Below are positions 8,140 to 15,652 of a DNA stretch of 64,000 bases, piece by piece. The position numbers and the translations under genes are program-made. The stretch is from contig CAWFYC010000016.1 of assembly GCA_963819855.1 (NCBI GenBank), forward strand, positions 124,001-188,000, given 5' to 3'. Positions within the stretch are counted from its first letter, which is position 1; the number at the start of each line of letters is the position of its first letter. Below the pieces are notes generated by a model. It saw only the letters and a list, made by a program, of their open reading frames with translations, made no database searches and was not told the origin of the DNA. The DNA comes from JAMXLO01 sp963819855 (GTDB taxonomy: Bacteria; Pseudomonadota; Alphaproteobacteria; Acetobacterales; Acetobacteraceae).

Positions 8140-9063
8140 ATGGCAATCACGCTCCAGGAGTCATTGCGCGGCCTGTTCTATGCGCCGTTCTATGTGGCAT
8201 TGGCACGCGACGCTTATGTGGCGGAGGGCGTCGAGGTACGGTTCGTCAGCTCGCCGCGCCCAGGCGATGCGGCACGCAATGTGATGGAAGGCACCGTGGA
8301 TGTCTGCTGGGGCGGACCGATGCGCATCATGCAGGCCTACCAGCAGATGCCGGGCTGCGATCTGGTCAGCTTTGCCGAGGTGGTGACGCGCGATCCGTTC
8401 CTGCTGGTGGGTCGCGCGCCGCGCCCCGACTTTGCGCCGCGTGACCTGTTGGGCAGCCGCGTTGCGACGGTGAGCGAGGTGCCGACGCCGTGGATGTGCC
8501 TGCAGGAGGACTTGCGCCGCGCCGGCATCGCACCGTCGGGTATCACGCGCATGGCAGACCGCACGATGACGGACAACGTCGCGGCGTTGCGGCGTGGCGA
8601 GGTCGATGTGGTGCAGGTGTTCGAACCGTTCGCCGCCATCCTGCTTGGCGATGGCGTCGGACATCTGTGGTATGCGCAGGCGAGCCGCGGGCCGACGTCG
8701 TACACCACGTTCTATGCACGGCGTGGCCTGCTCAGCGTGCGGCGGGATGAACTGCACCGTATGGTCCGCGCGATTTACCGGACGCAAAGGTGGGTTGCCG
8801 CTGCTGACGGCGCAGCAATAGCCGCGGAGATCGGGCGCTATTTCCCGGACCTGCCCACGGCGATCCTCGCCGACGCCTGCACGCGCTACAAATCGCTTGG
8901 TATCTGGGGTGGCGACCCGCGCCTGCCGATCGCCGGCTACGATCAGCTGCGCGCGAGTCTCGTCTCGGGCGGCTTCGTCTCGCCCGGCACGCCATACGAA
9001 GTCGCGGTTGACAACAGCCTCGCCGATGCGGTCGTGGCCGAGGATCCGCCAGCATTGCCATAG
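8140..9063 (+). CDS. NMT1/THI5-like substrate-binding protein
   Basis: A 307-residue protein with the fold signature of ABC-transporter binding proteins of the SsuA/THI5 (NMT1) group: an N-terminal FYAPFYVALARDAYVAEGVEV block, then a VDVCWGGPMRIMQAY block that contributes to the ligand cleft. No signal peptide or lipobox is seen at the N-terminus, and no permease or ATPase gene is adjacent. It may therefore act as a cytosolic enzyme-like or sensing member rather than a periplasmic receptor. A run of 14 bp separates it from the alpha/beta hydrolase, so the two are probably co-transcribed. Confidence 0.75.
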   Translation: MAITLQESLRGLFYAPFYVALARDAYVAEGVEVRFVSSPRPGDAARNVMEGTVDVCWGGPMRIMQAYQQMPGCDLVSFAEVVTRDPFLLVGRAPRPDFAPRDLLGSRVATVSEVPTPWMCLQEDLRRAGIAPSGITRMADRTMTDNVAALRRGEVDVVQVFEPFAAILLGDGVGHLWYAQASRGPTSYTTFYARRGLLSVRRDELHRMVRAIYRTQRWVAAADGAAIAAEIGRYFPDLPTAILADACTRYKSLGIWGGDPRLPIAGYDQLRASLVSGGFVSPGTPYEVAVDNSLADAVVAEDPPALP

Positions 9064-9077
9064 CAAGGGGAACGACG

Positions 9078-9959
9078 ATGCCACACGCAACGACGGACGA
9101 CGGGGTGCGGCTGTATTACGAAGAGACGGGATCCGGCCGGCCGGTGATCTTCGTGCATGAATACGCCGGCGACTACCGGAGCTGGGAGCCGCAGATGCGG
9201 CATTTCGGCCAGCGCTATCGCGCGATCACCTACAATGCGCGCGGCTATCCGCCGTCGGACGTGCCGGAGGAGGTGGCGAAGTATTCGCAGGCGCGCGCGG
9301 CGGACGACATCCGGGCGGTGCTCGATCATCTGAAGATCGACCAGGCGCACGTGGTGGGATTGTCGATGGGCGGATTTGCCACCTTGCATTACGGCTTCCG
9401 CCATCCGGGCCGCGCGCTGTCGCTGTGCGTCGCGGGATGCGGCTATGGCGCCGAGCGCGGGCAGACCGAGCGGTTCCGTTCAGAGGCGGAGACGATCGCG
9501 GCGTTCATCCTGGAACAGGGGATGCAGGTGTTCGCAGGCAAGTACGCGTATGGCCCGACGCGCGTGCAGTTCGAGAACAAGGACCCGCGCGGCTTCGACG
9601 AGTTCCGGCGCATGCTGGCCGAGCACTCGGCACTGGGAGCACGGAACACGCAGCTTGGCGTGCAGCGTGAACGGCCGTCGCTGTACGACCTGGAGGATCA
9701 GATGAAGGCGCTGACGCTGCCGACGCTGATCCTGACCGGCGACGAGGACTGGCCTTGCCTGGCGCCGGGCCTGCTGATGAAGCAGACCATCGCCAGCGCG
9801 GCGCTGTCGGTGATGCCAAACTGCGGGCATGCGATCAACATCGAGGACCCGGACGAGTTCAACCGGATCGTCGGAGCGTTCATCGCGCAGGTGGACGCGG
9901 GACGTTGGCCGATGCGCGATCCGCGCGCGGTGTCGGCGTCGATCACCGGGATGCGGTAG
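9078..9959 (+). CDS. Alpha/beta-fold hydrolase
   Basis: A 293-residue hydrolase. The nucleophile elbow is GLSMGG with S96. The acid is in GDEDWP (D222 or D224) and the catalytic histidine is H251 in NCGHAIN. The oxyanion region is HEYAGDYRSW (27-36), where the usual HG is replaced by HE. Related enzymes include carboxylesterases and 3-oxoadipate enol-lactonase-like hydrolases; the substrate is unknown. Its 3' end overlaps that of the convergent acyl-CoA synthetase by 17 bp. Confidence 0.85.
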   Translation: MPHATTDDGVRLYYEETGSGRPVIFVHEYAGDYRSWEPQMRHFGQRYRAITYNARGYPPSDVPEEVAKYSQARAADDIRAVLDHLKIDQAHVVGLSMGGFATLHYGFRHPGRALSLCVAGCGYGAERGQTERFRSEAETIAAFILEQGMQVFAGKYAYGPTRVQFENKDPRGFDEFRRMLAEHSALGARNTQLGVQRERPSLYDLEDQMKALTLPTLILTGDEDWPCLAPGLLMKQTIASAALSVMPNCGHAINIEDPDEFNRIVGAFIAQVDAGRWPMRDPRAVSASITGMR

Positions 9960-11637
9960 GCTCGGCAGCCAGTTCGGCCGCCATCAACTCTCGCATAACG
10001 AACTTCTGCACCTTCCCGGTGACCGTCATCGGGAAGCTGTCCACGAACCGCACGTAGCGCGGTATCTTGAAATGCGTGATGCGATCGCGGCAGAAGCCGC
10101 GGATCTCGTCCTCGGTTGCTGCGACGCCCGGGCGAAGGCGGATCCAGGCGCAAAGCTCTTCGCCGTAGCGCGCATCGGGAACGCCGAACACCTGCACATC
10201 GGCGACCGCGGGATGGCCGAACAGAAACTCCTCGACCTCGCGCGGATAGATGTTCTCGCCACCGCGGATCACCATGTCCTTGCTGCGCCCGGTGATCGTG
10301 ATGTAGCCGTCCGCGTCCATGGTACCGAGATCGCCTGAGTGCAGCCAGCGCGCTGCGTCGATCGTTTCCCTGGTCTGCGCCTCGCCATTCCAGTAGCCGC
10401 GCATCACCATGTGGCCACGGAAGCAGATCTCGCCCGGTGCGCCGATCGGCACCGTGCGCCCTTCGGGATCGACGAGTTTCACCTCCATATGCGGTTGCAC
10501 GCGGCCGATCGTGGCCACCCGCCGTTCCAAGGAATCGTTCAGTGCAGTCTGTGCACTGCTGCCGGACAGTTCGGTCATTCCATAGACGATGGTGATGTCG
10601 CTGATGTGCATTTCATCCATGATGCGCCGCATGATATCGGCCGGGCACGGCGAGCCGCCGATGAAACCGAGGCGCAGACTTCCGATGTCGTACTGGCCGA
10701 ACGCCGGGTGATTGAGAATGGCGACGAACATCGTCGGCACGCCGCCGAATGCCTCGCAGCGCTCCGTCTGGATCGCATCCAGTGCTGCCAGCGGATCGAA
10801 CGCCTCACCGAGATAGACCAGCGTGATGCCACGCAGGATGCCTGCGATGCTGCCAAGCACCATGCCGCCGACATGATACAGCGGCAGCGGGTTGCAGAAG
10901 CGCTGGCCTTCCTGGACGCTGGCGCCCTCGGCAAAGAAGAACGCATTGTTGATCAGGCCATGATGCGTCAGCGTCGCCGCCTTCGGCGAACCCGTGGTGC
11001 CCGAGGTGAACTGAATATTGATCGGATCGTCCGGTTGCAGCAGTTCCGCCAACTCCGCCAGGCGCGTGCGTTCGGTTGGCCCGCCGAGAGCGCGCACCGC
11101 ATCCAGCGTATAGCAGCCAGGCTCGTCGGTGCCCGCGATGTGGACGATTGTGGTCAGGTGCGGCAGCCGCGCGCTGCGCAACGCGCCAGGCGCGCAATGC
11201 TCCAGTTCGGGTGCGAGTTCGCGCAGAATCCCGATGTAGTGCGTCGTCTTGAACTGATCGGCGGTGATCAATGCGCGGCACTCAACTTTGTTCAGCGCAT
11301 ATTCCAGTTCGCCCGCCCGATAGCCGGGATTGAGGTTCACCAGGATCAGGCCAGCTTTGGCGGTGGCGTACTGGCTCAGCACCCATTCGATCCGGTTCGG
11401 CGACCACAGGCCGACGCGGTCGCCCTGGCGCAGGCCCAGCGCGATGAGGCCGGCGGCAAGGCGGTCGACCTCGTGGCGCAGCTCGGCGAATGTCATGCTG
11501 GCGCCCTGATCGCGCACGATCACGGCCTCACGGTTCGGCCATCTCGCCGCGGCCTTGTCGAGGCAGGCGCCCAGCGTGTCGTTCAGCAGCGGGATGGCCG
11601 ATGCGTTATGGGCGTAGCTGGGCGGCCTCATCGCCAT
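9943..11637 (-). CDS. AMP-dependent acyl-CoA synthetase
   Basis: A 564-residue member of the adenylate-forming ANL superfamily, probably a medium/long-chain fatty acyl-CoA synthetase (AMP-binding, FadD-like or AcsA-like). The P-loop FTSGTTGSPK is at about residues 210-219. The adenylate-binding YGMTE motif and the hinge region SGDLGTMDADGYITITGR are present, and the catalytic lysine is in TVTGKVQKF near residue 540. It would activate a carboxylic acid to its CoA thioester in the cytosol using ATP. The only close partner is the convergent hydrolase, so no pathway can be fixed. Confidence 0.88.
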   Translation of the reverse strand: MAMRPPSYAHNASAIPLLNDTLGACLDKAAARWPNREAVIVRDQGASMTFAELRHEVDRLAAGLIALGLRQGDRVGLWSPNRIEWVLSQYATAKAGLILVNLNPGYRAGELEYALNKVECRALITADQFKTTHYIGILRELAPELEHCAPGALRSARLPHLTTIVHIAGTDEPGCYTLDAVRALGGPTERTRLAELAELLQPDDPINIQFTSGTTGSPKAATLTHHGLINNAFFFAEGASVQEGQRFCNPLPLYHVGGMVLGSIAGILRGITLVYLGEAFDPLAALDAIQTERCEAFGGVPTMFVAILNHPAFGQYDIGSLRLGFIGGSPCPADIMRRIMDEMHISDITIVYGMTELSGSSAQTALNDSLERRVATIGRVQPHMEVKLVDPEGRTVPIGAPGEICFRGHMVMRGYWNGEAQTRETIDAARWLHSGDLGTMDADGYITITGRSKDMVIRGGENIYPREVEEFLFGHPAVADVQVFGVPDARYGEELCAWIRLRPGVAATEDEIRGFCRDRITHFKIPRYVRFVDSFPMTVTGKVQKFVMRELMAAELAAEPTASR

Positions 11638-11774
11638 GATGTTCCTCCCGACGTTCGATGCTGACCCTGGCCGATGCGGGGCGCAAGCTCGGCAACGCCC
11701 ACGAGCTTCGCCCGCACCCCCTTGCCTCTCGCGCCGGATCGCGCTTGAACGCGCGCCCTTTCGCGGAGCGCCCC

Positions 11775-13196
11775 ATGATCCAGGCGATCGGCATCGATTT
11801 CGGCACCACCAACAGTGTGGTCGCGCTGCTGCACGGTGACGGCAGCGTGATCACGCAGCGCTATGCCACCGGCGACGTGTTCCGTTCCGTCCTGTGCTTC
11901 TGGACCGAGGACACCGCTGCCCGCCGTGTCCTGCGCCACGCAGCCGGCCCCGAGGCGATCACCGCTTACCTGGAAGACCCGCTGGACAGCCGGCTGATCA
12001 TGTCGATGAAGACCTATCTGGCGCAAAAGAGTTTCTCGGAGACCCGCATCTTCGGCCATCCGTTCACCCTGGAACGCCTGATCGGGCGCTTCCTCCGCAC
12101 TCTGCTGGCCGACACCGCGCCGTCCCCGCGTATCATCGTCGGCCGCCCGGTGCGCTTCGCCGGCGAGTTCGTAGACGATGCGCTGGGCGCCGACCGGCTA
12201 CGCGGCGCCTACGCCGATGCCGGCCTGGGCCACGTGACCCTGGCACTCGAACCGGAAGCCGCCGGCACGCGCTTCGCGCGCACACTCACCGAGCCCGCCA
12301 CCGTGCTGATCGGCGACTTCGGCGGTGGCACCAGCGACTTCTCGATCATGCGCTTCGATCCCACAGCCGGCGTCACCCCGCTCGGCCACGCCGGCATCGG
12401 CATCGCCGGCGACGTGTTCGACTTCCGCATCATCGATCGCGCGATCGCGCCGATGCTTGGCAAGGGCGACACCTACCGGGTGATGGGCACGCCGCTCCCG
12501 GTGCCGCCGGAGTACCATTCCGGCTTCGCCCGCTGGCACCTGTTGTCGATGATGCGCACGCCTCGCACGCTGCGCGCCATCGCCGAGGTGGCGCGCGCCG
12601 CGCAGCACCCCGAGCGCCTCCGCCATCTGATCGCGCTGATCGAGGACGGGCTGGGCTATGCGCTGTACCAGGCGGTATCGACCGCCAAGGCGGAGCTGTC
12701 CCGCGCTGACACCACCGTACTGCGCTTCGGCCACAAGCAGTTCGCGGTGGAGCGAACCATCACGCGCGGCGAATTTGAGACCTGGATCGCCGGTGACCTC
12801 GCCCGGCTCGCGGCCACGGTGGATCGCGTGCTTGTCGACGCCAACATCGCGCCTGATTCGGTTGATCGCGTCTTTCTGACCGGCGGCACCGCGTTCGTCC
12901 CCGCGGTCCGCCGGCTGTTCGAAACCCGCTTCGGATCGGCCAAGCTGGCGGGCGGCGGCGAGTTCGTCTCGGTGGCCGAGGGCCTTGCGCTGATCGGCCA
13001 GAATGGGTTTCTTCACCGACGCCTACGACCTGTTCGTCATCGGCGTGGTGATGTCGCTGCTGAAGCAGGAATGGCACGTCTCGCCCACAGCCGACGGTCT
13101 GGTCACCTCCACCGCGTTGCTGGCGTCGGCCATCGGCGCCGTGCTGTTCGGGCGGATCGCCGACATGCTCGGCCGCAAGCGTATCTACGGCTATGA
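11775..13196 (+). CDS. Hsp70-like ATPase (YegD type) with a chance C-terminal extension
   Basis: The first ~408 residues are a short Hsp70/actin-fold ATPase: phosphate-1 motif IGIDFGTTNS (5-14), phosphate-2 IGDFGGGTSDFS (about 178-189) and adenosine motif FLTGGTAFVPAV (about 367-378). The substrate-binding and lid domains of DnaK are absent, as in the YegD group. After GEFVSVAEGLALIGQ the frame enters DNA that codes, in another frame, for an MFS transporter; the last ~66 residues (Arg/His-rich) are out-of-frame translation ending at 13196. The native stop has evidently been lost by deletion. The start at 11775 has GCGGAG 8 bp upstream. Confidence 0.8.
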   Translation: MIQAIGIDFGTTNSVVALLHGDGSVITQRYATGDVFRSVLCFWTEDTAARRVLRHAAGPEAITAYLEDPLDSRLIMSMKTYLAQKSFSETRIFGHPFTLERLIGRFLRTLLADTAPSPRIIVGRPVRFAGEFVDDALGADRLRGAYADAGLGHVTLALEPEAAGTRFARTLTEPATVLIGDFGGGTSDFSIMRFDPTAGVTPLGHAGIGIAGDVFDFRIIDRAIAPMLGKGDTYRVMGTPLPVPPEYHSGFARWHLLSMMRTPRTLRAIAEVARAAQHPERLRHLIALIEDGLGYALYQAVSTAKAELSRADTTVLRFGHKQFAVERTITRGEFETWIAGDLARLAATVDRVLVDANIAPDSVDRVFLTGGTAFVPAVRRLFETRFGSAKLAGGGEFVSVAEGLALIGQNGFLHRRLRPVRHRRGDVAAEAGMARLAHSRRSGHLHRVAGVGHRRRAVRADRRHARPQAYLRL

Positions 13197-14010
13197 GGTG
13201 CTGGTGCTCGCGGCCGGCGCCGTCGCCTCGGCGCTGTCGCCCGATATCTGGTGGCTCATCGTGTTCCGCTTCATCCTCGGTATCGGCATCGGCGGCGACT
13301 ATCCGGTCAGCTCCACGATCATGGGCGAATATGCCGGCAAGAAATCGCGAGGGCTGCTGATCACGTTGGTGTTCGCGATGCAGGCGGCCGGTCTGGTAGT
13401 CGGTCCCGCGCTCGCGGCGGTACTGCTGGCGAGCGGCCTGTCGCACGACTCTGACCTGGCGCCTGCTGCTGGCGTTCGGTGCAGTGCCCGGCGATGGCGG
13501 TGTTCTGGATGCGGCGCCGCATGGCCGAGACGCCGCGCTATCTGCTGGCAAGCGGGAGCATAACGAGTTCCGCAGCACCAGCGACGCGTTGCTCGGCAAA
13601 ACCCAGGCACAACCGCGTCGCCGATGCGCGCCCGCTGCGACGCGTCTCGTTCGGCGACGGCTTCACGCGTCTGCTCGCGCGCGCGACCTGCTGATACGGC
13701 TCATCGGCGCCAGCGCGGCCTGGTTCCTGCTGGACTTCGCCTATTACGGCAACACGGTCAGCAGCCCGAAGGTGCTCGCGGCGATCGAACCCAACCAAGT
13801 CACTGATCTGGCACGTGCTGATGCAGCTCGTCGTGTTCGTGATCGCCGCCGATACCGGGATACTTCGTCGCCGCATGGTTCATGGACCGGCTCGGCCGCA
13901 AGTCGATCCAGAACATCGGCTTTCTGATGATGGCGAGCGGCGTTCGGCGTCATGGCGATCGTGCCGGACATCGAGAAGCTGTGTGCTTTCTCGTTCGCCC
14001 GCCTAGTCAG
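13003..14010 (+). pseudogene. Decayed MFS transporter (phosphate:H+ symporter-like)
   Basis: Reading begins with MGFFTDAYDLFVIGVV at 13003, typical of TM1 in the PHO84-like phosphate symporter group, and includes GGDYPVSSTIMGEYAGKK. The frame then changes near 13450 (continuing as MAVFWMRRRMAETPRYLLASG), near 13680 (LIRLIGASAAWFLLDFAYYGN) and around 13800-13870 (GYFVAAWFMDRLGRKSIQNIGF, of which only part is quoted here). A short tail ends near 13990 with MAIVPDIEKL. The first ~20 residues and the last four or five TMs are missing, so this is a truncated, multiply frameshifted gene. It lies directly against the Hsp70-like gene on one side and ndk on the other. Confidence 0.8.
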
Positions 14011-14038
14011 CCGCCCTTACCCCGATCAGGAGCCGCCC

Positions 14039-14461
14039 ATGGCGACCGAGCGCACGCTCTCCATCATCAAGCCCGACGCCACGCGACGGAACCTCACCGG
14101 TTCGATCAACGCGGCGCTGGAAGCGGCGGGCCTGCGCATCGTGGCGCAGAAGCGGCTGCGGCTGACCCAGGCGCAGGCCGAGGCGTTCTATGCCGTGCAC
14201 AAGGAGCGGCCGTTCTTCCGTGGCCTGGTCGAGTTCATGATCTCCGGCCCCGTCGTCGTGCAGGTGCTGGAAGGCGACAACGCGGTGGCGAAGAACCGCG
14301 AGGCGATGGGCGCCACCGATCCGAAGAAGGCCGCCCCCGGCACCATCCGCGCGCAGTTCGCCGAGGACATCGAGGCGAACTCGGTGCACGGCTCCGACAG
14401 CGCGGAGAACGCCGCGATCGAGATCGGCTTCTTCTTCGCCCAGGTGGAGATCGTCGGGTAG
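14039..14461 (+). CDS. ndk: Nucleoside diphosphate kinase
   Basis: A 140-residue NDP kinase of normal length. It transfers the gamma phosphate of ATP to NDPs through a phosphohistidine. The active-site histidine is H117 in NSVHGSDSAENA, and the N-terminal ERTLSIIKPDATRR block binds nucleotide. The start at 14039 is fixed by AGGAG at 14028-14032; an upstream in-frame ATG at 13952 belongs to the MFS remnant. The DinB-like gene follows 4 bp after the stop. Confidence 0.96.
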   Translation: MATERTLSIIKPDATRRNLTGSINAALEAAGLRIVAQKRLRLTQAQAEAFYAVHKERPFFRGLVEFMISGPVVVQVLEGDNAVAKNREAMGATDPKKAAPGTIRAQFAEDIEANSVHGSDSAENAAIEIGFFFAQVEIVG

Positions 14462-14465
14462 CGCC

Positions 14466-15029
14466 GTGCCCGCCTCGCATCTGCAGACGCTGCGCGCGAT
14501 GGCCTATAACAATGCGTGGGCGAATCATCGCCTGCTGTCGGCCTGCGCCGGGCTGACCCAGGCAGAGTTCGAGGCCCCGCGCACGGGGTTCTTCCCCTCG
14601 CTCCAGGCAACGCTGAACCACATCCTGACGATCGACCTGTTCTACGTCGATGCGCTGGAAGGCGGCACGCTGGGTCCCGATGCCTGGGCGGACCCGGTGC
14701 CCTGCCCGACACTGGCGGAACTGCATCCCACGCAATCGCTGGTGGACCGCAGGCTGATCGCATGGTGCGAGGCGCTGGACGCGACCGGTCCGGACCGCAT
14801 CATCCATGTGCACCGCGGCACCCGCGTGCAGACCGAGCGTGCCGACCGGTTGCTGCTGCACCTGTTCCAACACGACATCCATCACCGTGGCCAGGCACAC
14901 GCGATGCTCAGCGGCACCCAGGTCAAGCCGCCGCAACTCGACGAGTTCTTCTCCATCGCCGAGGCGCCACTGCGCGCGGACGAGTTCACGGAACTTGGAT
15001 GGAGCGAAACGGATATCTGGCGGGTGTGA
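14466..15029 (+). CDS. DinB-family putative metal-dependent protein
   Basis: A 187-residue four-helix-bundle protein of the DinB/YfiT superfamily. The three expected metal ligands are visible: H52 (LNHILTID), H136 and H140 (FQHDIHHRGQ). The start is a GTG at 14466, 4 bp after ndk, so the two are likely co-transcribed. Members include thiol-dependent S-transferases and many damage-induced proteins without known reaction; the exact function is unknown. Confidence 0.88.
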   Translation: MPASHLQTLRAMAYNNAWANHRLLSACAGLTQAEFEAPRTGFFPSLQATLNHILTIDLFYVDALEGGTLGPDAWADPVPCPTLAELHPTQSLVDRRLIAWCEALDATGPDRIIHVHRGTRVQTERADRLLLHLFQHDIHHRGQAHAMLSGTQVKPPQLDEFFSIAEAPLRADEFTELGWSETDIWRV

Positions 15030-15115
15030 CGCAGGTCATTGCCATTCCCCAAGCCGATCTGATTGGCTAACGTCTCCGATAGCTCGCCGAAACGGTGCGC
15101 GTGGGGAGACGTCCA

Positions 15116-15652
15116 ATGCCGCGGGTTGCATGGCTGCTGCTGGTTTCGCTCGCCGTTGCGGCGGCGGCAACACCGCTCCGGGCGCAAGAGATCAACTGGC
15201 AGGAAGCGGTGTCGCGGCTGGCCGGCGAGCGAACGTTGGCGGAGCGGTGCGTAGGCCTGCTGAAGAAATACGGCAGCGCGGCAGCGGTGGATCGCGGCTC
15301 GCTCGCCTACGATGACGCGAAGGCCGAATACGAGAAGGTCATTGCCGGTCTGGTCGTGACCCTCGCACGCAAGAGCCAGCCGGAGAGCCTGCCGGACCTG
15401 CAGGCCCGGCTGCAACGCGGCTTCGACAAGCGCGAGGCATTCTGCGCCACCGTGAAGGGACTGATGCCGCCGACCGAGGGCCAGAAGGGGATCGGGGATA
15501 TTGTCGGCGGCGTTGTGAAGCCGATCGCTGACGCGCTCGTCGCCATCTGGTCCAAGACCCGCGACGAAGACGCGCTGATGCGCAAGACGATCCAGACCCA
15601 ACTGGAGGCGACGTCATGGCCCGCGTTCGACAAAATTGCGCCCTCGTCCTGA
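15116..15652 (+). CDS. Small secreted protein coupled to the WD40-caspase gene
   Basis: A 178-residue protein starting at the ATG at 15116, preceded by GGGGAGA at about 15103-15109. It has a clear Sec signal peptide (MPRVAWLLLVSLAVAAAA, cleavage probably after LRAQ), then a mainly helical, charged domain with two cysteines (CVGLLKKY and FCATVKG) that could form a disulphide in the periplasm. No family was recognised. Its 3' end overlaps the following WD40-caspase gene by 37 bp in another frame. Translational coupling suggests a chaperone, inhibitor or substrate of the caspase-like protein. It is not repeated with the later copies of that gene. Confidence 0.75.
   Translation: MPRVAWLLLVSLAVAAAATPLRAQEINWQEAVSRLAGERTLAERCVGLLKKYGSAAAVDRGSLAYDDAKAEYEKVIAGLVVTLARKSQPESLPDLQARLQRGFDKREAFCATVKGLMPPTEGQKGIGDIVGGVVKPIADALVAIWSKTRDEDALMRKTIQTQLEATSWPAFDKIAPSS

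Noticed and set aside
10339..11664. 441-codon plus-strand frame opposite the acyl-CoA synthetase
   Set aside because: The synthetase has all its motifs on the minus strand; the plus frame is a compositional shadow.
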